Origin: Bog-756 sp963824645
Lineage (GTDB): Bacteria > Actinomycetota > Acidimicrobiia > Acidimicrobiales > RAAP-2
Assembly: GCA_963824645.1 (NCBI GenBank)
Contig: CAWGQC010000009.1
Span: 248,001 to 312,000, forward strand
Direction: 5' to 3'
DNA: 64,000 nt
This document shows, piece after piece, positions 42,877-51,264 of this stretch; position 1 is the stretch's first letter; each line of letters begins with the position of its first letter. Under the pieces are notes generated by a model, which saw only the letters and a list, made by a program, of their open reading frames with translations, ran no database searches and was not told where the DNA came from. Position numbers and translations under genes: made by a program.

Positions 42877-45681
42877 TCATCCGTCCGGCCATTGCGGGCA
42901 GGTTTTGGCGTACGGCTCGGTGTTGGCCAGGTAGGTCTGCCATTCCTGCATCGAGAGGTTGCGTCCGGCGAGGACACAGGCCGCCGTCTGCCAGTCGTTG
43001 GGATTGAGATCCCACTGATCGATCCCGTCCCCGGTCTCCAGCTCCAGCATCGTCCCGGACGGGTTCAGGCTCCAAGCCCCCGTGTTGTCGATGATTCCAG
43101 GGAAGTCCGAACCGATCTGCGCGCCGGTGACCGGATCGTAGAGCCTCACGTGACCCGAAAAGTCCATCGAACCGATGTACTCGGCACTCCACTGCGCTCC
43201 GCCGATCCCGACCGGAACCCGTGGAAAGTCGGGGCCCACCGTTTTGCCGTTGGACGAGTTGACCAGCTTCAACTGCCCGGCGGGACTACCCACAACCAAC
43301 GTCTTTCCGTTGCCCGAGAACGAAAGTGCGGACACGGGTCCGATGGTGGCGATCCTCCTCCCGCTGGCCAGACCATAAAGAGAGGCGGGCTCACCGAGCA
43401 CCTGAAGGGCGAGCACCCCCTGGGAACTCACCGCCGCCTGATTGACCGGTCCATCCAGGCGTAGATCGCGGGGCCGGCCGTTCTCGTGGTGGTAGACCTG
43501 AACCTCGCCATCGAAGCGACCCAGAACAAGCAGGTTGCCGTTGGGGCTCGAGGCATCCGAGTACAGACCATCCAGGTTGAGCGGTATGACCGGTCCGACT
43601 TGGCGCAATGTTCGCAGGTCGACGGTTCCGGCCGTGGCGTCATCGAAGATGGCCGTCATCGTGTCGTCCTCCCCCAGAGCTCCCAGGGCAGCAGAAGGGA
43701 TATCGGGCACGATGGGTTGGTCGTTTCCCGGGTTCCAGAGGCTGAACGTGAACGGGACGTTGGAGCCCGCCTCCACGAGGAGTGTCTTCCCGTTCGGGGA
43801 GAACCCGTCCGGGCTCTGACCGGGCAGCCCGAAGGTTCGTACGATCGGACTCTCCCCGGCTGGAGAGACAATGGTCAGGTGGGAGGCAGTTGCACTGGCC
43901 AGCACGACGTTGTTGTTGCTCATTTCGGCAACGCCATCGATGGCCCCGTGTGGAGTGAACACAGCGTGGGTCTCGACACCGGTTTTCGGAGCGACGGCAA
44001 TGACGTTGCTGGCCGAATCGACCACATAGATGGCGCTACCGGTGTTGGAGAACAAGCTCAACCCCGTGGCTGTCTGTTCGCTCCACAGTTTGGCGCCGGT
44101 CGGCAGGTTGAACGCCTCGAGCTGCTGAAGCCCCTGTCCCGAGTTCTCAGCCAGGCTGGTGGGCTCCGAAGCCAGCAGCTCGCTCCCATCCGGACTGTAG
44201 GCCAAGGTTTCATCCCAGGACGGGGGATAGGAGGGGGGTAGTCCGAGGTCCACCGAGGCAGTACTTCCGCTGGCTAGGTCCACCCGTTCCACACTTCCGA
44301 TGCGCTCGATGGCCAGCTCTGCGGATACCGGATCGAACGCCAACGCCTCGACGTCCGAGGCCTGCATCCGGACGTCCCCCGCGCCGTAGAAGGCGTTGGC
44401 CACGCTGGACGGTATGAGGTAGGGATCCGGAGAGGTCGGGGCCGGAGCGGGAATGGTCCGGACGACGGAGCCGTCGTCGCCCAGGACCTCGACTGTCCCT
44501 CCGAGCTCGCCCACGGCGAGGAGCCCCAAGCGCTGACTCGAGGCTACGGCGAAGATCGGCTTTCCGATCTCTATCGGAGGCCCCAGCGGCTGGCGGGACT
44601 GCGGATCGATGCGCCAGACCTGACCGGTCCCGAGTCGGGCCACCACGATCGGGGCCGCGGTCGTCCGGCTCGGGTCCTTGGCGATCCTGAGCACGGCTCG
44701 CCCATCCGTCCGTGGACCGAGCGCCAACAGGTGACCATCGGCCTTGCCTGTCTCCAACGATACGAACCCGAGTGACGCCCGATCAGTGGTGTAGACGGCT
44801 GTTCCATTGCTCAGCAGACCCACATCGGCGGGTTGGGCCTCGGTCGGCACTTGTCCGAGGTATCCCCTTTCGGCCTGCAAAGCCGCCAGCAGCTCGCCCC
44901 GACTTGTGGCGTCGTCCCGAATTTTTCGACCCTCGACAGCCAAGAGAAGTCCGAGACTCGGGTTTGAGGACAACACGTCAGAGGATTGCGATTCGATCCG
45001 CTCGAAATCGGAATCGGAGGTCCTCGCCCGAGCTACGTGGGTCTGACGAACCGCTATCAACCCGGCAATCGTCGACAGCGCAAAAAGAAAAGCGAAGACC
45101 AGCGCCACGGCCGCTACCGAGCGCCTGGTTCTTCGGTGTTCGCGAAGATCGATGCCATCGAGATCGTCCTTGCTGATACCGCGGACGGGTGATGCCATCT
45201 CGGCGATCTGCTCGCGAAATCTCGAATTCTGGAGATCGAGACGGGGATCCTGTCTCGCCCAGCTCAGATCGACGTGGCGCGGCTCCTCGCGGTGGAAGCC
45301 TCGCAGAGCATCGGGAATGGCATCGCTGCTCTCATCGAAGCCTCCCAATCCCTCGGCCCATCGACATTGACCGGCGGTGACCGCCACAATCAACCGCTCG
45401 GTACCCCGGACGGAGAGCCAGTGGGCTATCTCGCGATTCACCCATTCGGAGCGGGCCGACTCGGGCGAGGCCAACAGGACCAACCAGTCGGATTCGTTCA
45501 ACGCCGTCGAGATGGACGACCACATGCCGGGGTTGGCCGAAAGGACACTTTGATCGAGGAAGACGTTCAACGCTCGCCGGCGCCACCAGGGCTTGGCGAA
45601 CCTGGTCAGAGCGGTCCGCACTGCTTCGGCCACCCGGGTGTCCCCGTCCTGGGCATAGGAGATGAACACGTCGTAGCTCAT
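42877..45681 (-). CDS. TIR-domain / transmembrane / beta-propeller protein
   Basis: A 934-residue protein. Residues 1-135 are a TIR domain (MSYDVFISYAQDGD; LLASPESARSEWVNREI), with E84 in the position of the catalytic glutamate of NADase TIRs. A basic linker leads to one transmembrane helix at about 187-212 (AAVALVFAFLFALSTIAGL). The remaining 700 residues are WD40/YVTN-like beta-propeller repeats, predicted extracytoplasmic (about two propellers, many AYSPDGS- and FSGNGKTL-type blades). The start is ATG 45681 rather than GTG 45687. It follows the Nudix-winged-helix gene by 116 bp on the same strand. Plausible sensor with a cytoplasmic NAD-cleaving effector; not shown by sequence alone. Confidence 0.88.
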   Translation of the reverse strand: MSYDVFISYAQDGDTRVAEAVRTALTRFAKPWWRRRALNVFLDQSVLSANPGMWSSISTALNESDWLVLLASPESARSEWVNREIAHWLSVRGTERLIVAVTAGQCRWAEGLGGFDESSDAIPDALRGFHREEPRHVDLSWARQDPRLDLQNSRFREQIAEMASPVRGISKDDLDGIDLREHRRTRRSVAAVALVFAFLFALSTIAGLIAVRQTHVARARTSDSDFERIESQSSDVLSSNPSLGLLLAVEGRKIRDDATSRGELLAALQAERGYLGQVPTEAQPADVGLLSNGTAVYTTDRASLGFVSLETGKADGHLLALGPRTDGRAVLRIAKDPSRTTAAPIVVARLGTGQVWRIDPQSRQPLGPPIEIGKPIFAVASSQRLGLLAVGELGGTVEVLGDDGSVVRTIPAPAPTSPDPYLIPSSVANAFYGAGDVRMQASDVEALAFDPVSAELAIERIGSVERVDLASGSTASVDLGLPPSYPPSWDETLAYSPDGSELLASEPTSLAENSGQGLQQLEAFNLPTGAKLWSEQTATGLSLFSNTGSAIYVVDSASNVIAVAPKTGVETHAVFTPHGAIDGVAEMSNNNVVLASATASHLTIVSPAGESPIVRTFGLPGQSPDGFSPNGKTLLVEAGSNVPFTFSLWNPGNDQPIVPDIPSAALGALGEDDTMTAIFDDATAGTVDLRTLRQVGPVIPLNLDGLYSDASSPNGNLLVLGRFDGEVQVYHHENGRPRDLRLDGPVNQAAVSSQGVLALQVLGEPASLYGLASGRRIATIGPVSALSFSGNGKTLVVGSPAGQLKLVNSSNGKTVGPDFPRVPVGIGGAQWSAEYIGSMDFSGHVRLYDPVTGAQIGSDFPGIIDNTGAWSLNPSGTMLELETGDGIDQWDLNPNDWQTAACVLAGRNLSMQEWQTYLANTEPYAKTCPQWPDG

Positions 45682-45727
45682 CGACACCCCATCAAACCCA
45701 ATGAGACCCCTCGGCTGTCACTCGGCC

Positions 45728-45744
45728 TTCACGCCGAACGTGAA
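45728..45744. promoter_or_regulatory. Perfect inverted repeat upstream of the TIR gene
   Basis: TTCACG-CCGAA-CGTGAA, 47 bp before the TIR start codon. A further CTTCACG lies at 45764-45770. It could be an operator or leader hairpin; with no following T-run it is not a clear terminator of the upstream Nudix gene. Confidence 0.45.
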
Positions 45745-45797
45745 TGCCCCGTCAAACCCTGCCCTTCACGAACAAATCGTTCAGTTACCCTAGACGA

Positions 45798-46529
45798 TTA
45801 AGCGCGGCGGAGGGCGGGGTCAAGCCGAGCCATCTTTCCGGGCCTGAACAGATCCGGTGGCTTTCCCCCTTCCGGTCCCGGTTGACCTCGGCGCCCGGTG
45901 GCCACCACAAAACCAGGGGTGGATAGGACCTTGCGACGGAAGTTTCCCGGATCGAGCGTCTGACCCCACACCGCCTCGTAAACACTGCGCAGCTCGGTGA
46001 GCGTGAAGGGGTCCTCTACGAAGGCGGTAGCGATGGACGTCGTCTCCAACAAAGACCGCGCCTCCTCTACCGCATCGCCCAGGATAACCGTATGGTCAAA
46101 TGCCAGTCGTCTCCGCCCATTTCCCCGCAGGGCCTTCTCAACCGACATGAGCTCGGCATGTTTGGCGTCCGTCCCGGCCCTAATCGGGCCGATGTGGGGA
46201 ACCACCGCCAGGTAGGCCACGGTGACCACCCGCATACGCGGATCACGGTCGGGGCTTCCGTAAGCTCGGAACTGCTGGAGGTACGGGGCGGCCTCGGCTC
46301 CGGTTTCCTCGATGAGTTCACGCTCCGCCGCTTCGTGCAGGTTCTCATTCTCGTGGATGAAACCACCCGGAAGAGCCCATCTGCCTTGAAAGGGCTCGCC
46401 TCCACGCTCAATCAGAAGAACCTGTAGTTCACCGTCGAGAACCGTGAACACGACCATGTCGACGGTGACCGCCACGGCCGGAAAGGCGCGGGGATCGTAG
46501 CCGGGTGGGATTCGTGTCTTGGGGGCCAT
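45798..46529 (-). CDS. Nudix-domain winged-helix regulator (NrtR-like)
   Basis: A 243-residue protein. The N-terminal Nudix domain has an intact box, GGFIHENENLHEAAERELIE through EETGA, with all catalytic glutamates, so hydrolysis of ADP-ribose or a relative is possible. The C-terminal winged helix (FTLTELRSVYEAVWGQ, NFRRKVL) is that of NrtR regulators, which sense ADP-ribose and control NAD metabolism genes. ATG at 46529. A GTACCC-N5-GGGTAC palindrome lies ten bases upstream, consistent with autoregulation. Next gene downstream is the TIR protein. No NAD-biosynthesis gene is adjacent, so its regulon is unknown. Confidence 0.82.
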   Translation of the reverse strand: MAPKTRIPPGYDPRAFPAVAVTVDMVVFTVLDGELQVLLIERGGEPFQGRWALPGGFIHENENLHEAAERELIEETGAEAAPYLQQFRAYGSPDRDPRMRVVTVAYLAVVPHIGPIRAGTDAKHAELMSVEKALRGNGRRRLAFDHTVILGDAVEEARSLLETTSIATAFVEDPFTLTELRSVYEAVWGQTLDPGNFRRKVLSTPGFVVATGRRGQPGPEGGKPPDLFRPGKMARLDPALRRA

Positions 46530-46538
46530 ATGATGATC

Positions 46539-46555
46539 GTACCCATTTGGGGTAC
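46539..46555. promoter_or_regulatory. Candidate operator of the NrtR-like gene
   Basis: GTACCCATTTGGGGTAC has perfect 6-bp arms around ATTTG and ends ten bases before the ATG. It is nested in a second inverted repeat (ATGATGAT at 46530-46537, ATCATCAT at 46572-46579), and ATGACTCAT at 46558-46566 is also symmetric. A protein bound here would block transcription start or ribosome access. Confidence 0.55.
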
Positions 46556-46682
46556 GGATGACTCATACCGAATCATCATTTTTGTGTTCTGTACCCGCTG
46601 GCGGACCTCTGGCTATTCCTTCTGCACCCACGGGGTTTGCGGGCTATACACACAGAATCCACGGGTTACTTCCACCGAAGCT

Positions 46683-47468
46683 TCAGAGGATCGCACGGGC
46701 GAAGGTTCGCCCCGACGCCTGCCACCATCGACGTCGTCGTGCGTAGCGCTCCATGCCGCCCATTTCGTTCACCATACGACAGAAGTTCGGATCACCGGCA
46801 TCAATACGACGCTGGACGAACGCTTCACCGCCTCGCATGGCCCGGTCGAGATGATCGATCAGCTCCATCCGCTGATCTGCAGCCAGCCCATAAGCATCGG
46901 CCAGTAGCCTCAGTCGGCCGGGCCGGTCGGATACGTCGAACCCGAGGCGGCTGGCGTTCAGATCGTCGTCGACCGGAACGCACATACGGGCACAGGCGGC
47001 GAGGTCGAAAATCGGTCGACCCGGGGCGGCATAATCAAAATCGAGAAGCGCAGCCGCCTGGCCGTGGCGGAAGACGACGTTTTCTAAGCACACGTCGTTG
47101 TGGCAAATGATGGATCCACCGGCGGGGTCGGCCAGTTCGTCACTCCACGTCGTCAGTTCCACCGGGATGCGGGCCGATGCCTGATGGAAGGACCGCATCA
47201 ATAACGCGATCGATGTCAGGGCGTCATCCGATTGTGCCCACTCCGGGATGGGGGGTATGGGAACGTCGCCCTCGATGAAGACCAGGCGTTCGCGCCCATC
47301 GGCCCCTATGTCGACGGGTAACGAGGCCCCCTTGAATCCTGTAGAACGAAGCTCCCGGAGGAAGGCATGCACTGTCTCCGAATGTGGATTCGACGGGCGC
47401 AGAACGAAATCACCTCGCCGAACAACGCGTCCGGCATTTGCCACTCCCCCTCGCAGGATCTCGTCCAT
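46683..47468 (-). CDS. Aminoglycoside-phosphotransferase-fold kinase
   Basis: A 261-residue kinase-like protein of the APH/choline-kinase superfamily. The catalytic loop is CHNDVCLENVVF (H-x-D with the following Asn) and the metal-binding DFD is in LLDFDYAAPG. The N-terminal lobe is shorter than in most antibiotic kinases. It may phosphorylate a small metabolite rather than a drug; resistance should not be inferred. ATG start. Same strand as the universal stress protein and the Nudix gene, with gaps of 66 and 153 bp. Confidence 0.82.
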   Translation of the reverse strand: MDEILRGGVANAGRVVRRGDFVLRPSNPHSETVHAFLRELRSTGFKGASLPVDIGADGRERLVFIEGDVPIPPIPEWAQSDDALTSIALLMRSFHQASARIPVELTTWSDELADPAGGSIICHNDVCLENVVFRHGQAAALLDFDYAAPGRPIFDLAACARMCVPVDDDLNASRLGFDVSDRPGRLRLLADAYGLAADQRMELIDHLDRAMRGGEAFVQRRIDAGDPNFCRMVNEMGGMERYARRRRWWQASGRTFARAIL

Positions 47469-47534
47469 CCGATCATTCTCTCAAGACCGCCTCCGAGCCG
47501 CACCCGGACCCCGGACGGCCGAGGCCCTACCCGA

Positions 47535-47983
47535 TCATCCGAGTCTGGTGACGATCACACTGCACGGTGCGTTACGAACGACATGATCGGAGACCGAACC
47601 CAGAAAGGCCCGCTTCAGTCCACCTCTGCCTCGCGACCCAACCACAATGGCCCGGGCTGACAGTTCGGTGGCCAGCCGACAGATTGCATCACCGGGGTCA
47701 CCTCGAAGTATGTGAACCTCCACATCCCGAGTGCGAGATCGATCTGAGCCCGGTCAATCACGGATTGCGCAGCACCGGCGGCTTGAGTGACCCGTTCGTC
47801 GTACTCCTCGAGAGACAGCTCGGGTCCAGCATGTCCCGATCCCACCAGGGACCCTTCGTCGGGCCCATCCATGACCGTAACCAGAACAACGTCGTGATCA
47901 CGGCCGAGCAGGTCGAGGCCAGCCGACAATGCCGCTGATGTCTCAGCAGATCCATCGGTACAGAGGACAATCGGAGCTGTCAT
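47535..47983 (-). pseudogene. Universal stress protein, split by one frameshift
   Basis: About 150 residues when the frames are joined. The first half starts MTAPIVLCTDGSAE (the usual UspA beginning), and runs to DLALG. The second half is VEVHILRGDPGDAICRLA with the ATP-binding motif VGSRGRGGLKRAFLGSVS and VIVTRLG at the end. The break lies within about 47719-47735. The span is two bases over a multiple of three, so one base is missing or two are extra. ATG start. Real gene decay or sequence error; the motif residues are otherwise perfect. Confidence 0.82.
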
Positions 47984-48076
47984 GGGCCTACCGTAGCCAT
48001 TGACCTCGGCCGGTTCGCCAACACGTCTCGGACCACGTCGGGGTGCATCGACCCTCGGACCGTTCAGTAGGTGACG

Positions 48077-49399
48077 TCAACCCAGGGCCGACCGGACCCC
48101 GTGGACGAGGCCGGAGCCTTGAAAGAGCCTCACGATGCGAGCGATGTCCGGATCGGGACTGTGCGTGATCACCGACACGCCATATATGCCCGGCGCCGAG
48201 GTCACGCCGGCACCGGCTGACGGGTCACCAGCCAGGTCGGGGAGGACGGAGCTCAGCCACGCATTCCAGCGATTCAGCGTGACACCCGGATTCGTCAGCG
48301 CCGACACGATACCGGTCGGCACCTGTCCGGCCAACGATGAAGGAAGCATGCTGGTGTCCACCGCCTGTGGCGACCCGGTGGGATCGATCCACCGGATCGT
48401 CAATACGCCGAACGGCAGACCGGCCAGGAACTGCCCGACCAACAGGTTCCTCGCTTCCAGAAGCGCTCCTGTCCCTGGGGAGAGGATGACGGTGGTCCGG
48501 AACCCCTCGCCGGTGGCGCCGGCCAGAGCCACCCCGGTTCCGCCGCCGTGTGTGGTCTCGGTGCCAAGGAGGGCCACACCGGGCATAGTTGACATAGCCC
48601 GGAGCAGTGCCGACCACAGTGCTGGAGTCCCACCGCTTGTCGGACCCACGAGAAGTAGGACCGCTCGGCCGAACGGGGTGAGATGGCCGCCACCGGGCAG
48701 CGGCTGGTCGAGCGCCGACAGGCCCGTGGTTCCCGTATCGATGACCCGCGCCAGGGCAGCCGGTTCGGTCGGCAGTCGGGTTAGGTCGAAACGGCCGGAA
48801 GCCCGGCCGTCCGCATCGAGGAACCCGCTACCGCACTGGGATTGAGGCGCCGAGGATAGGCCCGAGTTGGACGACCAGACTCGTTGGCTGGCTGGGCTGT
48901 CGTAGACCACTGATGTCACGACCTGCTGGCTGCAGTACTGGCTGAGATCGTTGGCCCAGTCCTCTGCGTTAACGGTGATCACCGCTCGTGCGTTCCGGGA
49001 CGCATCGGATTGGAGGCCGCCATAGGTCGGAACGGCAAGGTAGGAGATATGGAACTGGGACTGGAGCCACTGGTCATCCTTCAGGCTCGGTTCCGGCTCG
49101 GCCGCCGCCGCCTGGCGGGCGAGGTGTCGCAACACCGCCGCCGCCGCCGTGGGCGGCGGCAAAGCGGGAGTGGGGAGCAGAAGGACCACCAGCAAAATCG
49201 TCATTGCACAGGCGGCGGCGACGGATAGGGCCCACCGGCGGGGTTGACGGTTCGTCCAGGGGGCCCGGCGGTTGCGGGAAGGGGCCAGCCCCTCCTCTCG
49301 TCTCTCCAACTCGACCCAAGACGGAGCCAGTGGCACTGATTGCATGAGCTCGGTCACCAAAGACCGGATCTCCCTATCGAGGGCTTCAGTCGTCGACAT
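48077..49399 (-). CDS. CU044_5270-type membrane protein, putative ECF partner
   Basis: A 440-residue protein with a charged cytoplasmic N-terminus (1-52), one transmembrane helix (LSVAAACAMTILLVVLLLP, about 55-74) and a large extracytoplasmic domain with conserved Trp residues (EDWANDLSQYC, TIRWIDPTG). This is the layout of CU044_5270-family proteins, normally encoded next to an ECF sigma factor. Its start overlaps the end of the sigma gene by 14 bp, so translation is coupled. It probably acts as an anti-sigma factor or signal sensor, though no zinc-binding HxxxCxxC motif is seen. Confidence 0.8.
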   Translation of the reverse strand: MSTTEALDREIRSLVTELMQSVPLAPSWVELERREEGLAPSRNRRAPWTNRQPRRWALSVAAACAMTILLVVLLLPTPALPPPTAAAAVLRHLARQAAAAEPEPSLKDDQWLQSQFHISYLAVPTYGGLQSDASRNARAVITVNAEDWANDLSQYCSQQVVTSVVYDSPASQRVWSSNSGLSSAPQSQCGSGFLDADGRASGRFDLTRLPTEPAALARVIDTGTTGLSALDQPLPGGGHLTPFGRAVLLLVGPTSGGTPALWSALLRAMSTMPGVALLGTETTHGGGTGVALAGATGEGFRTTVILSPGTGALLEARNLLVGQFLAGLPFGVLTIRWIDPTGSPQAVDTSMLPSSLAGQVPTGIVSALTNPGVTLNRWNAWLSSVLPDLAGDPSAGAGVTSAPGIYGVSVITHSPDPDIARIVRLFQGSGLVHGVRSALG

Positions 49400-49850
49400 T
49401 GAGGACCTCCTTTAGGCGGGATCGGGCACGGGAGATGTGACGCTTGACGGAGCCCTCGCTGATGTTCAGGAGGGCGGCGATGGCTGGGGCATCCATGTCT
49501 TCCCAATAGGTGAGAACGATCACCGCCCGCTGTCTGACGCTCAAGGCGAGCACGGCCGCCAGCACTTCGGGGCGAACCTCCGGGGCCGCGACCAGTTCCC
49601 GCTCTGCCGCCAATGCCTCTCGCCGGCCACGTCGACGGGATGAGCGATGAAACTCAGCCGCTTTGTTGTAGACGCTGCGAAACAGGTACGAGCGTTTCGC
49701 AGTCACGGTTGACCAATGGTCAGAGTCGAAGCAACTCAGGACGGCTTCGGAGACCACATCAGCGGCATCCCCCGGACCCACCAACCCAGTGGCGAATCGG
49801 GTGAGGTCGTCGGCATATTTCCGGTAAACCTCGCCATCAGCTGCATCCAC
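49386..49850 (-). CDS. ECF-family RNA polymerase sigma factor
   Basis: A 154-residue sigma factor with region 2 (YADDLTRFATGLVGPGDAAD; SYLFRSVYNKA) and region 4 (LSVRQRAVIVLTYWEDMDAP; ISEGSVKRHISRARSRLKE). GTG start. The following gene encodes its likely membrane-bound partner. No matching ECF promoter is evident in the short upstream gap, so autoregulation is not shown. Confidence 0.9.
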   Translation of the reverse strand: MDAADGEVYRKYADDLTRFATGLVGPGDAADVVSEAVLSCFDSDHWSTVTAKRSYLFRSVYNKAAEFHRSSRRRGRREALAAERELVAAPEVRPEVLAAVLALSVRQRAVIVLTYWEDMDAPAIAALLNISEGSVKRHISRARSRLKEVLNVDD

Positions 49851-50045
49851 ACCTATACGATGCCGCGGGGATGGGATTTGGGTGACACCCGATCAGACAT
49901 TTTCCCACTGGCCCGAATCGCCCTCCCCCCATCGGGATCGATACACAGGGCCTCATGTGGCTGGATGCCTTTGCCGGGGATCACTGTGCCACGCACCGGA
50001 TCGGAGCCGGAATGAGATGGGAGGGGTCGACGCGGTGATGGCCGA

Positions 50046-50972
50046 CTACGGACTTCGGTCGACACAGCCCAGGGCTGCGGCCAGGGCCGTTGCCTGGGCA
50101 GACCGAAAGCTTCGGGACACCGCGGCCTTCGGTTGTACGAGGTCGAAACCATGATAGGCGCCCCTCACCACGAGGAGCTCGCATCCGACCCCTGCGTCTT
50201 TGAGTTGGCTGGCATAGGCAAGGTCCTCTTCATAGAACAGGTCGAGAGTTCCGACCCCAAGCCATGCTGGTGGTAGACGAGAGAAATCGTCGTTACGGGC
50301 CGGGGCCGCCAGCCCGCTTGTTTCAATCAACCCGGTCTGTGGGCCCAAATAGGAGTCCCAGCCGAAGCGATTTGCCTTGATGTTCCACAACCGGAAGTTG
50401 CTCTCGTCGATGTCGGTGCGGGTCGTCGTGCGATCATCGAGCATGGGATACGAAAGGAGTTGGAAGGCGGGTTGCACCTCAGCGCTGTCGCCCGCCAGTA
50501 AGGCCAGAGCGGCGGCAAGCCCTCCTCCTGCACTCGCTCCCCCGATGGCAATCCTGGTCGGATCAATGTCGGGTTGTGCGGCCAGCCAGAGAAGAGCGTC
50601 GTAACAATCGTGCAGCGGGACGGGAAACGGGGACTCGGGCGCCAGCCGGTACTCGACGGAGGCAACCACGATCCCCAGCTGCTTGGCGAAGTACCGACAG
50701 AGCTGGTCATCCTGAGCGGCTGAGCCCAGCACGAAGCCGCCTCCGTGGATCCACAACAGTGCGGGCAGACGCTTCTCCCTCGCTGTGCGGCCAAACACCC
50801 GCAGAGAGACGGGGCCGATCGAGGTCACACTCATGCCACTCGTAGGCTTACTGGGCATCAGCCCATTGAGGGCCCGGGCGACACCCAACGACCGCCGGCC
50901 TATCGAGCCGCGTGGCAGCCAGCGGGCCGCCTTGCGCAGATCAGGATGAAACTCGCCGGTGGGAGGCGTCAC
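50046..50972 (-). CDS. HSL-family alpha/beta hydrolase (esterase/lipase)
   Basis: A 308-residue esterase of the hormone-sensitive-lipase family. Oxyanion-hole motif HGGGFVLG, nucleophile in GGASAGG (the family GDSAGG with Ala for Asp), catalytic Asp in GTLDLFYEED and His in GAYHGFDL. The preceding YRLAPESPFPVPLHDCYDAL segment is a strong signature. GTG start, tentative. Likely cytosolic; prefers short acyl esters by analogy. Confidence 0.9.
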   Translation of the reverse strand: MTPPTGEFHPDLRKAARWLPRGSIGRRSLGVARALNGLMPSKPTSGMSVTSIGPVSLRVFGRTAREKRLPALLWIHGGGFVLGSAAQDDQLCRYFAKQLGIVVASVEYRLAPESPFPVPLHDCYDALLWLAAQPDIDPTRIAIGGASAGGGLAAALALLAGDSAEVQPAFQLLSYPMLDDRTTTRTDIDESNFRLWNIKANRFGWDSYLGPQTGLIETSGLAAPARNDDFSRLPPAWLGVGTLDLFYEEDLAYASQLKDAGVGCELLVVRGAYHGFDLVQPKAAVSRSFRSAQATALAAALGCVDRSP

Positions 50973-51264
50973 CAGTCACCCGTCCTTGTGACGGTCTTCT
51001 CCGACGTGGGCAGTGATGCACCTTTTTGGATCCTCGTGGTGATGCGCCATTGTCTCAGACGCCCACAGGGAGTGCTCTGCCTTCCCGTCCCTGTCATCTC
51101 GCGCTGCGTCGGCAAGCCCGGGGCCGACGCAGTCGTCCACCTTGCTCACGAGCGGGTCGACCCTGCTGTGGCTAACATCCCACGATGGGCCTGCGCCGGT
51201 GGTTTCATCGGGCGTGTCTGGCCAGGCGTGGGTTCGGCCGTGTCGAAGAAAGGGGTGGTGCTCA

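Noticed and set aside
46683..47468. Aminoglycoside resistance gene
   Set aside because: The APH fold is clear, but no residues specific for antibiotic kinases are recognised; many such proteins act on metabolites.
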